Below are positions 23,399 to 34,619 of a DNA stretch of 64,000 nucleotides, in pieces. The DNA is from Archegozetes longisetosus (lineage: Eukaryota > Arthropoda > Arachnida > Sarcoptiformes > Trhypochthoniidae): positions 1,774,573 through 1,838,572 of the forward strand of contig JAEMBT020000004.1 of assembly GCA_018873245.2 (NCBI GenBank), written 5' to 3'. The position numbers and the translations under genes are program-made. Numbering within the stretch: the first letter of the stretch is position 1; each line of letters begins with the position of its first letter. Below the pieces are notes generated by a model. That model was not told the origin of the DNA, searched no databases, and worked only from the letters and a program-made list of their open reading frames with translations.

Positions 23399-23475
23399 GC
23401 GCTCTTTCGGCGCCAATTAGCGCCAAAAGAGCGCATAAGTTCTCTTTCGGCGCTAATTAGTGCTAGAAAAGCTTT
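23399..23475 (+). repeat. Left terminal inverted repeat of the MULE
   Basis: A perfect-looking palindrome made of GCTCTTTCGGCGCC and GGCGCTAATTGG-type halves (23,401-23,432), then a third half-site TTCTCTTTCGGCGCTAATTA, then CTAGAAA. The same order, inverted, occurs at 33,556-33,613. The repeated half-sites may be transposase-binding sites. Confidence 0.7.
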
Positions 23476-23829
23476 CATGCCGTGTTAAATCAGAAATTCA
23501 TTAAGTAATATTGAAATTATTTTATTTTATGACGAAAAAATAAAATGAACATTATTTTGTGAAATTTTATAACAATATATTTATAAGTGTGAAAGACTTA
23601 ATTTAACGAAAATTAAAATAATTTAAAACTTTTATTACTACAACAATAGAATATTAGTAAATCTTATGAGTACTAAACATTTAAAATATTTGTTCCATTA
23701 TTGTGATAAATTTAAAAGTAAAGATATTTCCCTAAGAATTTGCACAAAATTCAAAATGCTATAGGTTTTTTGTCATTAAACAGAATTTAAAGAGTGATAT
23801 ATGTATTGAAAGAGTATTAAATAAGCTCT

Positions 23830-24300
23830 AGTTAAGCATAAAGTTTGGTCCATTATCTGCTGACTTTTGAGTATTAGTCTTCACTTTCTTCATAAGGTCA
23901 ACTATCATTTCTGGAAAAATTTCGTGCAACTTTTGCTGGTCTAATGCTGGTCCTCAAGTGATCCGTATTTTGACTTTCCAACCATTTTTATGAACGTTAG
24001 ACTTAAGGCAGCTCCAAATCTTCTCAATTAGTAGTAATTGAGGAACGTTGGTGGATTGTGTGCGTTCGACAAACTTCATACTAAATTTACTCATTATTGA
24101 GATAGTGTTCCTCGCGTATGGGCTGTTGCCAAATCTTGCCAAAAGACTTTTGCCGTCCTCATCACATTTCTCTCGGAATAGAACCAATCGCTTCTCTATG
24201 CGCTCTTTAGAATCCATTTTTTCAATCAATAGCACAGCTTTTAGGGCGCAAATAAGCGGTACGAACTTTTGAACAAACTTTCGACTTTTCATTGCTCAAT
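23830..24300 (-). pseudogene. Tc1/mariner-superfamily transposase C-terminal fragment
   Basis: A minus-strand reading contains VPQLLLIEKIWSCLKSNV followed by HKNGWK. This corresponds to the NxPQxRPIExFWxxLKxxVYxxGW region that carries the last catalytic acid of many Tc1-like DDE transposases. The expected Glu/Asp is replaced within LLLIEKIW only in part (Glu is kept). Continuing past a stop at about 23,954, codons like DQQKLHEIFPEMIVDLMKKV look like the usual C-terminal helices. The N-terminal and first catalytic Asp regions are missing. It lies just inside the MULE's left end. Confidence 0.65.
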
Positions 24301-24998
24301 TTGGTGGTTGTCGCCCGAATCATTGGATCTTTTTAATGGTATGTCATCATCTACTCAACTATATTATAAGTCGATCGTTTTTAAGTCACATTTCAATATA
24401 AACAATGTGTAAATAATGAATGATTTTCTTTCATGCTATGTCTTGAATTTAAATTCATCAAAATTATCTAACGAGTTGTCTTTTCTCAAATTAATTTAGC
24501 GATTGCATGGCTCGAACTGAGAGCTTTAATAACCTATATGCTCGATATTCCTAAACTGGAAACTCATATGTATTGAATGACGTATAGCTTGTTGTTGTAC
24601 GCGCTCTGATTCTCATTTTATTAACTTTAGAGAGCTATGCAAACTTCTAGTAACATGTCCTTACCCGAGTTATCGATACATTGAACGCATAAAGCTCATA
24701 TACTAAGGCACTGCTAGATTGAGTATTGTATAAATAGTTTTAGAGAAAACATAATATGAAAAATCACTTTTATTTTAAATAAATTTATTGAATTCCCATA
24801 AATTGATTTAAAAACTACTGTTAAAAATTGAAATTTACTGAAAGATACCTATGATAATTAGATGAAATTACAATGTAATGCTATTTGGAGTGAGTATATG
24901 CGTTTTGAATTTAAGTATCAATAAAATGAATTTTCGTAACTTATAGTATGCGATTAAGCGAGAAGCTACAAAATAATTTAATTGCTTAATTTGTTTCA
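24301..24998. other. AT-rich spacer inside the MULE
   Basis: Nothing recognisable. It may be the 3' untranslated region of the Ulp1-PHD gene. Confidence 0.35.
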
Positions 24999-25890
24999 TC
25001 ATTTATTTCTATTTCTAACTCGTTTTGAACAGTTATGGTAATACCATGTATTACTCTTGTCTATTTGAGTCTCTAAACATTTAGTATGGAAAAATTTTAA
25101 ACATCTATTACACATAACCATTTCGGATCCATCATCCTTTTCTCGACAATAACAGAAGACAGGTGAAGCTCTTATTACTGTAGCACGAGGTCGATCGTTG
25201 AATACAAAGCTTTTGAATAGTTCTGAATGATGTTCATTTTCAATGACCGAAATCAAGTGAGTCCCATTCCGAATATAGACGTGACAATCAGGAAATCCAT
25301 CATTGCAGAGAACAATTGCATTAGCGATTGAATGCACACCACATGAATGGCTATCTATTTGGTGTGTAAAGTTGTGACACACGAACTCTAAGATTTTGAC
25401 ATTATGGCATCTGAAAAAGCTAGACACTTGAGAGATAAGCTCAGGATTAACTATATTACTGTTAAGAGAATCATAAACATCAATAGATATTGTTTCCTTT
25501 GGATCAGAATCACCGGAAATAGTAATCCAATGCGCGTGTTTTAAGGTTTAATATTTGGACGAAGAATCCACTTTGTGGTAACGGTGTAAAGCGAGGAATT
25601 TCTTTATTTCTTTCAATGTTTCTTCGGGTCATTGGACCTGTTATAAAATTTCCCATTTTCAACGTATCTTGCAATCTATGTATGTTAGGGAACTTGCCTT
25701 TAAGTTTAAACATCATTCCATTTATAACACAATCTTCGATCCATTGATTCTGAAGAATGATTTGTTTATGTCAATCAGTCAATGCAAGTGGAAACTGTGG
25801 TGGTTCTACTCAATTAGTATATTTCGGGTCTGGAGATTCAGGCACAAAATGAAATGCTGTTATTTCATCGTCATCACTCCAATATTTTGA
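24999..25890 (-). CDS. Ulp1/SENP-type cysteine protease fused to a PHD finger (MULE-encoded)
   Basis: Reading on the minus strand: a lead-in NQWIEDCVINGMMF and FPNIHRLQDT typical of the Ulp1 substrate-binding part; then HWITIS, IDVYDSL and DSHSCGVHSIANAI, which supply the catalytic His, Asp and Cys of the C48 family; then CYCREKDDGSEMVMCNRC plus FFHTKCLE and WYYHNC, a C4HC3 PHD finger; then a basic tail and stop at 24,999. Ulp1 proteases cut SUMO-like modifiers, and PHD fingers read histone tails. The frame shifts by one nucleotide near 25,540, just before HWITIS; otherwise it is open. Ulp1 domains are known from several MULE lineages, but the PHD fusion is less usual. It may be the C-terminal half of a single transposase protein or a separate gene. 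Confidence 0.7.
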
Positions 25891-26590
25891 TTCATAATCC
25901 AAGTTATCTGAATCCTTTGAAAATAATTGAAATTTAATTTTTAAAGTAACGAAAATCAATGATAAGGCTTTAGCTCAACTAAACAATACTTTATAAATTT
26001 CATTACCTTTACTTGTTAAGAAATCACTTACTTAACATGTTTTTAAAGCAATAAATCGATAATCAATATACTATATCCACAAAAAACTTAAACAAATACT
26101 AATTGAATTGCTTTAATTTTAATTTGGGGATTTTCTCTAATTTTATGACAATTAATTAAAATATTATTTCCTTTTAAAAAATAGTTTGCCTTAAGTACTA
26201 ATTGGGAAAAGTTCTTTAAACATCACAACAAATACCCAAATATTTGATTACCTATGAATTCAAATACCCTTTTTATTGTAAAAAAAACTTAGCAATTAAG
26301 CTTTATCAAAGAATTTTGAAATAAAATTCTCATCAAAGTACGACTTAGTTCAACTACAAATTTTTCTAATTTGAATATACAGTAGTGTTGAAAATTTCTT
26401 GGAACTTCTAGCAAAGATAATTTCTAGGAACATTTTCAAGAATATTACAATACTACTTTATAGTTAACAAATAAAGAAACCAATACCTCTTCCATTTCTA
26501 TTCCTGCGCTTGAACTATGAGTTTGACTTTGTGCTGTGCTTATTATAGTGATGTGTTTGTTTTTTCGGATTCTTTATGAAGGCTTGAGCC
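25891..26590. other. Spacer between the MULE transposase and the Ulp1-PHD frame
   Basis: AT-rich with no long open frame. If the two proteins are one, this is an intron of about 600-700 bp. Around 26,490-26,510 the minus strand reads like a short coding tail. Confidence 0.35.
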
Positions 26591-29500
26591 TACTTCGAGT
26601 TTTCCCAATGGCTGTTTAGTCGATGGTCTGCCGGAAAATTTTTCTCTCATCTGTGGTTTAATATTCGAATAACTGGAAGTTCTCGGAATGTCCTTCTCAC
26701 TATCAGGTGATGGAGCAGTTAGAAGTGCACCCTCGTCCGAATCACTGTTTGTTGGCCACTCCCGATCGGGACAATTTTAACATTTTTCTTCTCTGCAAAA
26801 GCTTCAGCAAGATTCCTAACTACAGATAGTTGTGATTTATAAACTTTTTCTCCAGATTTTGAAATTACATTAGCAAGCTTGTCTGTCTCTATTCTAGCAT
26901 CCAAGAACTTGGCAGTAGATGTTGGAGAATACTTAAGGATTGGAGATTTTATATTCAACTTTGAGATGGGCGATGACAGAACAGCAGAATGCAAGTATAA
27001 GTCTTTGTCGTATTGTGGTGGTATTAAAGATCTATCAAAGAGTGGTATTTCTAAGTGATTTCTTAAAGAAAAATGTGGAAGCAAGGTAATTTCTTGTTAC
27101 TAAATTTTGAGCATTTGCAAGAATTAACATTTGTTTCAGCGTCTCTATGGCCATCACATCTCAATTTGTAAGTGATGTCATCTAACTTTTCAAAATCAAA
27201 ATTCAGGTCATCAAAAGATATATTCATTTGGTCTACAATATAATCTGCATTATTTTGCGTAACTGCTTGATTTATAATAGGCTCGAATTCAATTACTTCT
27301 GGAATTTCTGAACGTTTAAAGAGAGGTACTTTGAATTTCTCATTATGTCGTTTAAAAGATTTTCGTATTTCAAAATGAGAGAACGACACCATGACTGATC
27401 GATAGCATTCCAATAATGTATCTGAAAAGTTTCCTAATTCTTTCAAATGACAATTGAGAGATTCAGTTCTATTATTTGTAGTTTCGCCCAAATTAAGTTG
27501 TTTATCACGATAGCATTGAACCCACATGTGCTTACAGTTGTACCAATTATCATCGAAGTATTTGAGGAATACAGAATATTTAGCGTAGTCTTTCTTAAAT
27601 TTATTGTACAATGTGTTAAATTTTTCTATCTCGCTTGCATAACATATCTCAGCTAAAGTTCCTAATGACAAAATCAATTTTATTATTGAAAGAAAAATTA
27701 TTTAAAATCAGAGCTGCTCATGCTGGTTTTCAATGTCCTCTAATTTCTTAAAATAAAGATTATTTCTAAAATATTTTCATTAGATGAAAATTAATAATTT
27801 TTAAGAATTCAATTATAAATACCATTATGCTTATACAGTAGAACCTCGTTAGTTTAAACCCGCTTCTATTAAAAACTTTTGTTCTAAATAGCGAGTTTTC
27901 AAAATAGCCAGTATATTGACAAAAGACCGGAATGAAGATTTCGCTCAAAATGCAATATTTGAATGATTAACACTAAGATTTTATTTGGAATGGGATTCAG
28001 GTTTGAGGTTTGTCCACGAACCTCTGGAACCTGAACTTCTCAGCAGTCTTAATAGTAATAATTTTTTGTGAAAATGCAATGTGTTATATCTTAAAACTAT
28101 TTGACAGATATTTCAAAATAAAGAGGTACACAATAATATAGACTTATGTTAAAATTGGCTCAAAATACTTACAAGTATACCTTTTCACATGTACTCTCGG
28201 GATCAATTCGAGTGATGTATCGTTTGAAAGATCTTCTAAAATCATTTTTAAAAATATATGTCTCCCGTGCCACTTTAAAGTTTTTAAATAAATATTGCGC
28301 TTTTAAATAATATACAAATCCCTCTTAATAAAGAAAGGGAATGCTATTTGATAAATAAACTTAAAAATCTATGAATTAGTGATATAAAAATATTCATTGA
28401 ATGAAATAAAGTGATAGATTACATATAAAAGTATTATATATTATTTAAATACAAAATTATATCTGAATATGGTCATGATAATTACGAAAAAATGATTAAA
28501 AATGATTTTCATCAAAAACTTTACACTTAATTTTTCCGGTTTTTGTCGCGAGGTATATACTATTTACGTTATATTTAAATATATCGTTTAAAATTAAAAA
28601 AGTTATTTTCTATTTGCCGATGGCATTAGTGTTGTCTAAATTTGGTATTTATATTACTATTTTAGTTAAATTGTGTAGACACTTAACATTGTGCCACATT
28701 TACATAATAGCGGTACTGCACGGGCCTAAAAGGCTAACCGCTTCCGGTCTCCCCAGCTAGACTTGTTTCATTGTCCAACAATGGGGGTCCGTCCGCCTAT
28801 GTGCAGATTTAGTATGTGTATAATCAACATAATGTGTATTTAATTATAATTTTTAAAAATAAGTTAATTAAAATATTTAAATTAAATAAGTAATTTTAAC
28901 ATTTACTTACCTTATTATCAAGTGTTGAGGATGAAGATGATGACAACAACAACAATAATAATAGTAATAATTTAAATAATAACAATGCAATAATAATAAC
29001 AAATTATAAATAATGAAAATAATGCCAAAACATTAAAAACAATAACTTTTATATACACAAATTACGATATTTAAAGTGTTCATAGAGCATGAAAAACTGA
29101 AAAGTGGCACGGTAGACATATTTTTAAAAATGATTTTAAAAGACCTTTCAAATGATATATCGCTCAAATTGATCCCGAGAGTATATGTGAAAAGGTATAC
29201 TTGTTAGTATTTCAAAATAAGCGGTTTCAAAATATCGAGTGTCTACTGTACTATATAAAAAACTAGAAGTAGCTAATCCACAGCAAATTTTAATGGATCA
29301 AGAATTCTTTACCTCTCTCCCTAATACAGACTTAGGAAGTTTTTTATTCGTTTCGAGCTTCATGGCTTTGAAAACATGATAAAAGCATAGGCTAATATCG
29401 GCGTTAGGATAAAGGGCTTAAAGTAAATTGATTTGGGTTTCGTTTTTATCGGTAACAATCGTTTTTATGTTAGTGAAATCGGAATTTTCAGAATTAAACC

Positions 29501-30750
29501 ACTGGAAAAATGCACTTAAAATATCAGCTCTTTTATCATTAGCTATTAACCCTAAAGCTACGATTCTAGTATCATTATTCGCGTCAATTGTGATTATAAT
29601 ATTAAGTGCATAAGCACTTCGGTTGAGATTGAATGTAGAATCAACACAAATAATATTAGGATATGTATGAAAAATATTTTTCTTTTGTTTTATTTGCCAA
29701 AAGCAATATTCTAAAATTCCTTCTTCATTTGCATAATGTTTAAATGAACAAATTTTCCCAGAATTCTCATCATCAATCATACATTTGATCTGCTGCTGTG
29801 CGTCGTTCAAATGACTTGCTTCTGTTTCAGGATTCAAGAAAAATCAATTAACGCCTCTGGTAAATATTTTTTCCCGACTTCGAAATTTGAGTTTATATAT
29901 GCAAAATAAAAATCTAACCTTTAAGTTTTAAATTTCTCTTGAAATTTCTAACGGCCCTCATATCTTCAGAGCTTCCAGTTTTATCCCTCATAAATTCAAG
30001 AATAAATCTTGGATTAGCTTGAGTTTGGATCAATGTTTCCAATTCAGATTTTGTTTTAGTATCAGATTTTCTAATAGCTCTATTTTGGTAGTAATGATCG
30101 AAATCTGATTTTGACAATTCGTGATTATGCTCTGTATTCACTTCTGAAATCATAAGCAGTTGAGCTGACCGTATCACAGTGAGTTTAATATGAGCTGGAC
30201 ATCCTTGTTTCAAAGAGTATGTTTTCAAACGCTGAAATTATCGTTAAAGCTAAACTTTAAATTTGCCTGCATTTAGATTTCAAATTTGAACTTAAATTCA
30301 GAAAGCTTAAACTAAAAACATCGAAAACTATGAATTTAAATTTTTGTTTAACTCAGTTAATTTCATTAGACCGAATTTTCAGAATATTTCTGAGTCGATA
30401 ACAAATTTTTATGATACGTTATTTTTCTATTTCAATTCACCTTTGCTTTCAATAAAATTAACTTCAATGCATTCAATTCAAATATTGCGCTGAAAAATTC
30501 ATATAAAACTTACTTTTGTTGCCTTTGATTCATAGGATCCAAAGTGTGAACATTGTATGTCAGCATAAGAATACTGTAGTTCAGATTTCAACTTCTTAGG
30601 ACTTTTGCCGTTTGATTTGTATACTCAATGGTTTTCGCGTTACGTATTGCGAATAATGGTTGAAAAGTGGAATTTCTATAATCAGTCAGTTTCTCTTCGA
30701 ACTCTCTCCATGATGAAAATGTATCTCCTTGTTTCGTTTTGAATACCTTT
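26590..30750 (-). pseudogene. MULE transposase, in pieces interrupted by a pogo-like element
   Basis: Order on the minus strand: about 30,750-30,505 SWREFEEKLTDYRNS plus a Cys/His part (CSHFGSYESK); 30,228-29,914 CPAHIKLTV with HNHELSKSDF, a FLYWCH/FAR1-like DNA-binding domain; 29,837-29,280 the DDE core (IICVDSTFNLN, IVALGLI, IVTDKNE, CFYHVFKAMK); 27,677-27,063 a helical part and a SWIM finger (CKCSKFSNKKLPCFHI); and 27,084-26,590 a Ser/Pro-rich tail. All families of Mutator transposase share this order. One-nucleotide frame breaks are visible near 30,600 and at 27,063-27,084. A pogo-like element (27,836-29,248) splits it; it may lie in an intron or in the frame itself. Confidence 0.8.
27836..29248. 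mobile_element. pogo/Tigger-like non-autonomous element, ~1.4 kb
   Basis: The ends are CAGTAGAACCTCG on the left and its relative CGAGTGTCTACTG on the right, flanked by TA on both sides (27,834-27,835 and 29,249-29,250). This is the hallmark of pogo/Tigger elements. A second inverted pair lies inside (about 28,175-28,290 and 29,095-29,200). The middle contains an unusually GC-rich block (about 28,720-28,805) and runs of AAC/AAT/AATAAT (about 28,925-29,010). No transposase was seen. It is inserted in the MULE. Confidence 0.75.
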
Positions 30751-31338
30751 CATGATAAATAAGCATTAGTAAACCTAATCATAACTTGAAGTTAAACAAA
30801 CATTGTAAAGAAAATCCAGACAATTTAAATACTCTATTCTATTAAATATTGAAAGTTATTTCAGTGCATATATACTTTCTAGTTGCCTTCTAATTGACTT
30901 CTAATTGAAAATAAGTTTTCATGACTACTATTTGATAATCGTTATCAAGAATGATGTACAAGAATCTCTAGAAACCACTTTAAATTTTTAACTACCTTAC
31001 TCTAAAACTAAAAATAAGTTGTTGATGAAAATTTGCTTGTTTTTCATCAAATGTTGGATTAAACAAGTTATAAAAAATTCATAATCAACTTTCGTTTCAA
31101 TATAGTTTGTGCTCAAAAGATTTACAACTACATAAACGTGGAAAAATTTTTATATCTATAAATTTTCGAAGTACAGTGTTGTCGAAATTTGGATTTGCTC
31201 ACAAAAAGCTTTGCCAATGATAAAAATAAAATTCAAAATTGACTTGATATCTCGAGCTACAAATTTAAAATGACTTTTTCAAACGATAATATGAATTTCA
31301 TTTATTGTTAAGCTAATACTTATTCATAAAGATTTTGT

Positions 31339-31690
31339 ATAGGGATGGCAACACTTCTCAGCCTAAAATCTGGAGAAAAATATCAAATGAGGGACCCTTA
31401 TATACAAAATTCTTATTTGAACACATAGTTATACAAACATCATATTAAATTTTAAAATCATCTTTCTTCCTGATTTGGCTACTTCTATTAATTCGCGGCT
31501 TTTTAATACGTGGTCATAAAACTCTGTACAACTCTTAGAATAATTAAATTTAATGCATAGTTCAGCTTTGACTTGAGGTACAGTTAAAGGATTTCCTTTA
31601 TCTGTTCATAAATTTTTCATTACGCCAAATATCCGTTCGATAAAATAATTTCCAATTGATTCGCAATGAAATGAAATACGAATTAAACTG
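31339..31690 (-). pseudogene. hAT transposase C-terminal fragment
   Basis: A minus-strand reading gives CESIGNYFIERIFGVMKNL, then LTVPQVKAELCIKFNYSKS and CTEFYDHVLK. This is the hAT C-terminal dimerisation region (ERxFSxMKNxWxDxRNxLSVxxVKAxLxIKxN). One stop interrupts it after MKNL. A hAT-like terminal sequence TAGGGATGGCAACAC lies at about 31,339, in the right place for the 3' end. The rest of the transposase is not visible. Confidence 0.65.
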
Positions 31691-32540
31691 AATGAATGAG
31701 AATATGCTTATTTAAATCAACAGCTTAATACTAATTAGAACAAGTTATCAATTTCAATTAGCGTGTATCGATTTGTTGTACAGGTGCTAGAATTAAGTAT
31801 TTGAAGGATTAAAATAGTATTGAGTATAAGTTTAGTTTACATGTGAAAGTCTCTCTTGTATTAAGTTGAAGTTTCGTGAATCAAAATACGCTTTACTTTC
31901 ATTTCACTAAATCACGCGATGTTTAAAATATTTTTATAAGTTAAATAAAAGCTGAAGAGTTAGTATCCCTAATCAGGTATCATCATTCAATTTAATTTAT
32001 AATTAGTCGACGAAATTCTTGCTAAATTAGAACATTTATCGTTCAGTTAATTTCTGCTGGAAACTACTTAAACTAATACAAAAAGTGTAAAACCGTAATA
32101 AGCGGATTTCGAAGGCTGATGATCTTTTTAAAATTCAAATCTCTTATCGAGTTACATATTAAAAAATAAAATTGAAAATTTTATTCTAAGTCCAGATTCT
32201 TGGAGTTCCTATGTATAGCTATCGGAGGATTAAAACGAAAATTTTTTAACAAGTGAAGAAAGTGGACCAATCTTTATGTTCAACAAAAGCTTATTTAACG
32301 CTATTTCAATACGTATTTTACTTTTTAAATTCTGTACAGTAATAAAGTGCTTTTGCATTTTCAATTATATGTGAATTTTTAGTTAAACCTTTAATTTTTG
32401 GGTTTAGGTTCAAGAAGTATTGACTTCTAACAATTAGTGATTGAAGTTAATAACTATTAATTGTAGATAAAATTAATTTGAGTGACAAAAAATATAAATA
32501 GAGAATTGTTTTGTAAGGATTTTGTTTTGTAATTGTTTTA
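31691..32540. other. Unassigned AT-rich DNA inside the MULE span
   Basis: No open frame or repeat that I can assign. It may be the decayed remainder of the hAT element. Confidence 0.3.
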
Positions 32541-32967
32541 GAGGATGATTTTTTCGAGAGTCCCTATTCTCGAGTCTCGAATCACGAATTTTTTTAGAGT
32601 GGAAATAAATATTCAATTATCTAATTCTTTATTTATTATTCGAATGCCATAAAAATAATACAATGTGTTTATTAAGAGAGCATTATTTATTAAAGTGTTT
32701 ATATTTTTTATTGAGAAACACTAACTTAATGAATAAATTGGGATTCAAACCTGAAGGCTTTATCAAATAAGCAAAACATGTGTTTTGTCAGATTTTCACA
32801 TATAAAGGTATTCTACATATAAATTCTCGCAGAATAGAAGTGTTTTACAGATCATTGCTTTTATAAACTACTATAATTGTGAAAAGGTCATTAATAAGTT
32901 AACAATTGATCTTAGATTGATATTTTTTGAAAATTTTCAAGTCTCACGAGAGTCTCGATTCATCCTC
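32541..32967. repeat. Small MITE with TA flanks
   Basis: GAGGATGA at the left and TCATCCTC at the right are inverted and are flanked by TA on both sides. Nearby CGAGAGTCCC...CTCGAGTCTCGA and CTCACGAGAGTCTCGA extend the similarity imperfectly. About 427 bp, AT-rich, non-coding. Probably mariner-type by its TA flanks. Confidence 0.45.
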
Positions 32968-33555
32968 TATTGATTTGTGGATCAACTTTATATCCATAAT
33001 TTTAACACTTCTTAAAATATTTCTACTTTATTGTTCAAAACATACCTTTTTCAAAATCCGAAAATTCAAGTAAAATATTTTTCACAAGTTAGAAAATTTC
33101 AAACTTCAATCAACAGAACTTAGTTTTTGACTTAGTATTTGTGAGAATTTTAATGTAAAATTAGATATTATTTTCAATAAACTCACTTCTATTGTCTCTG
33201 GATTGAAAATAAAGTGTGCACACCTGAAAGCTGACTTGACAATGAAATTCCAATCCTAAGTTTAATCTTTGGAAGGATTAAAATTATTTCTGATTCTCTT
33301 TAAAGATAAGAAAGTCATGTGAAACCTTTTATAAAATTTTGAAAAGGTGATTAAACTCTTAGAATAAGAAAAGTTAGTAGGAAATAACTAAAATTTATGC
33401 ACATTTTAAGTGCTAAAAGCTAAGTAATTATATTAGAAAATATAGATAATTGGTTTTTTGTTTCCAAAAGACTTAATTTTTCATACAAAAAAGAAAATTC
33501 TTTTATTATTTTCTTCATAAATTAGCATAGTTATAGTTTATAAAAGTGATTTCTA

Positions 33556-33613
33556 GATTTAGCGCCAAAAGAGCACTCTACAGCTCTTTAGGCGCTATTT
33601 AGCGCCAAAAGAG
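33556..33613 (-). repeat. Right terminal inverted repeat of the MULE
   Basis: Three half-sites of the form GCGCCAAAAGAGC / GCTCTTTAGGCGC lie here, in inverted order to the copy at 23,399-23,475. They include the palindromic pair at 33,581-33,613. Confidence 0.7.
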
Positions 33614-33839
33614 TCACTGAGAATATTTATTACTATAAAACTCCAAATGCCGAAAATATTAGTTGTCAAAAACCGTATATAATTTATGGATATTTTTAAC
33701 GTATAGAGAATAATCAAGGTTTAATGATTGGAATAATAGAAGTTTAAAATGAATTTGAGACTACAAATTTAGAAAAGATTTTGTATTTTCTTTTGATAAT
33801 TAGAATACAAAGTTTAATACAACAAATGAACAACCAAAT

Positions 33840-34140
33840 AAATCAAGATAGCTGTGAGGAGACAAGGTATTAATCATCGAGACTTCGCCAGAAAATTTAA
33901 TACGGTGAACGAAGACGAAGTTTCTAGATTGCTTGTGTTAGAAAAGATAGTGAATTCAATGTCCCTCAAAGTGAAATTGAGGCGCAAATAGATGCGTATG
34001 TCCTAAATAGCCTAAGCGCGTCCCATAACAGAACTTATCTGATATCATAAGTACCTAGACCTACTTCAGAAATAGGAGGCATCTGGTCAATCGATGAACC
34101 AATTCAAGAGTAATGCCAAAAAACAAGTAGATTTTAGTAG
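33840..34140 (+). pseudogene. Coding-like fragment of unknown family
   Basis: A plus-strand reading around 33,930-34,110 gives SEFNVPQSEIEAQIDAYVLN and then SLSASHNRTYLIS with a later in-frame stop. Amino-acid use is protein-like and the DNA is less AT-rich than its surroundings. It may be the upstream part of the SWIM-type transposase remnant at 34.6-35.0 kb, now separated by the GC-rich block. Unrecognised. Confidence 0.35.
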
Positions 34141-34560
34141 GATTGGAACGAGCTAACGGTTGGGACTGGAGCCACCTTCCCAAGATGCCAGTGGGCAACA
34201 GGTCTTGTAAGAGGCCTGGCTAAGTACTCTGGATGGGTTTGAGCCGGCATGGCATCCGCTAGCGGTAGGGAGTCTCGGAGATACTCCCAAAATAAACCCT
34301 GCGCTAGACATTAGGCAGAGTGTCTCCAGTGATAAGTCATCTACAGCCTCCCTCTCGGACGCCGAGCCCCTCTGGAGTTGCTACCGGGCTCCAGGAGAAT
34401 ACGGGTACTGGTATAGAAATAAATGCGCCGGATGGTACTTTGACCTTCACAAAAAGAGTAAGATGTCGCTCGTCGGTGCAGACAAGGTCTACTTTTAACC
34501 TTCGAGTGACAAGACCAGGCTTATAGGCAAGGCGAGGTCGACCTAAATCTGAGTTCGTAA
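34141..34560 (+). mobile_element. GC-rich block, probable 5' end of a retroposon
   Basis: About 420 bp of sequence near half GC in a window that is about two-thirds AT or more. It holds several stable hairpins (AGGTCTT with AGAGGCCT; GGGAGTCTCGGAGATACTCCC-type stem) and the string GGGCAAC...GGCTAAG around a stem. The open frame over 34,320-34,526 has no recognised domain. The composition and structured start resemble 5' untranslated regions of arthropod LINEs, but no reverse transcriptase follows. Confidence 0.4.
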
Positions 34561-34619
34561 ATTGGGCCCGATGATATTTGCGACAGTTTTCGGCTTGCAT
34601 TTTATCGATTTTAATAAAG

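Larger units (their letters stand above)
23377..33630 (-). mobile_element. Mutator-like element (MULE) with Ulp1-PHD gene, ~10 kb
   Basis: The two ends (about 23,377-23,480 and 33,550-33,630) are inverted copies, each built of three half-sites of GCTCTTTYGGCGC type. Between them the minus strand encodes an MULE transposase (about 30,750 to 26,590) and a Ulp1 protease-PHD finger protein (about 25,890 to 24,999). Other elements lie inside: a Tc1-like fragment, a pogo-like element, a hAT fragment and a MITE, so the original element was perhaps 7 kb. The exact outer bases and the expected 9-10-bp target duplication were not resolved. The transposase carries a few frameshifts, so this copy is probably inactive. 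Confidence 0.7.
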
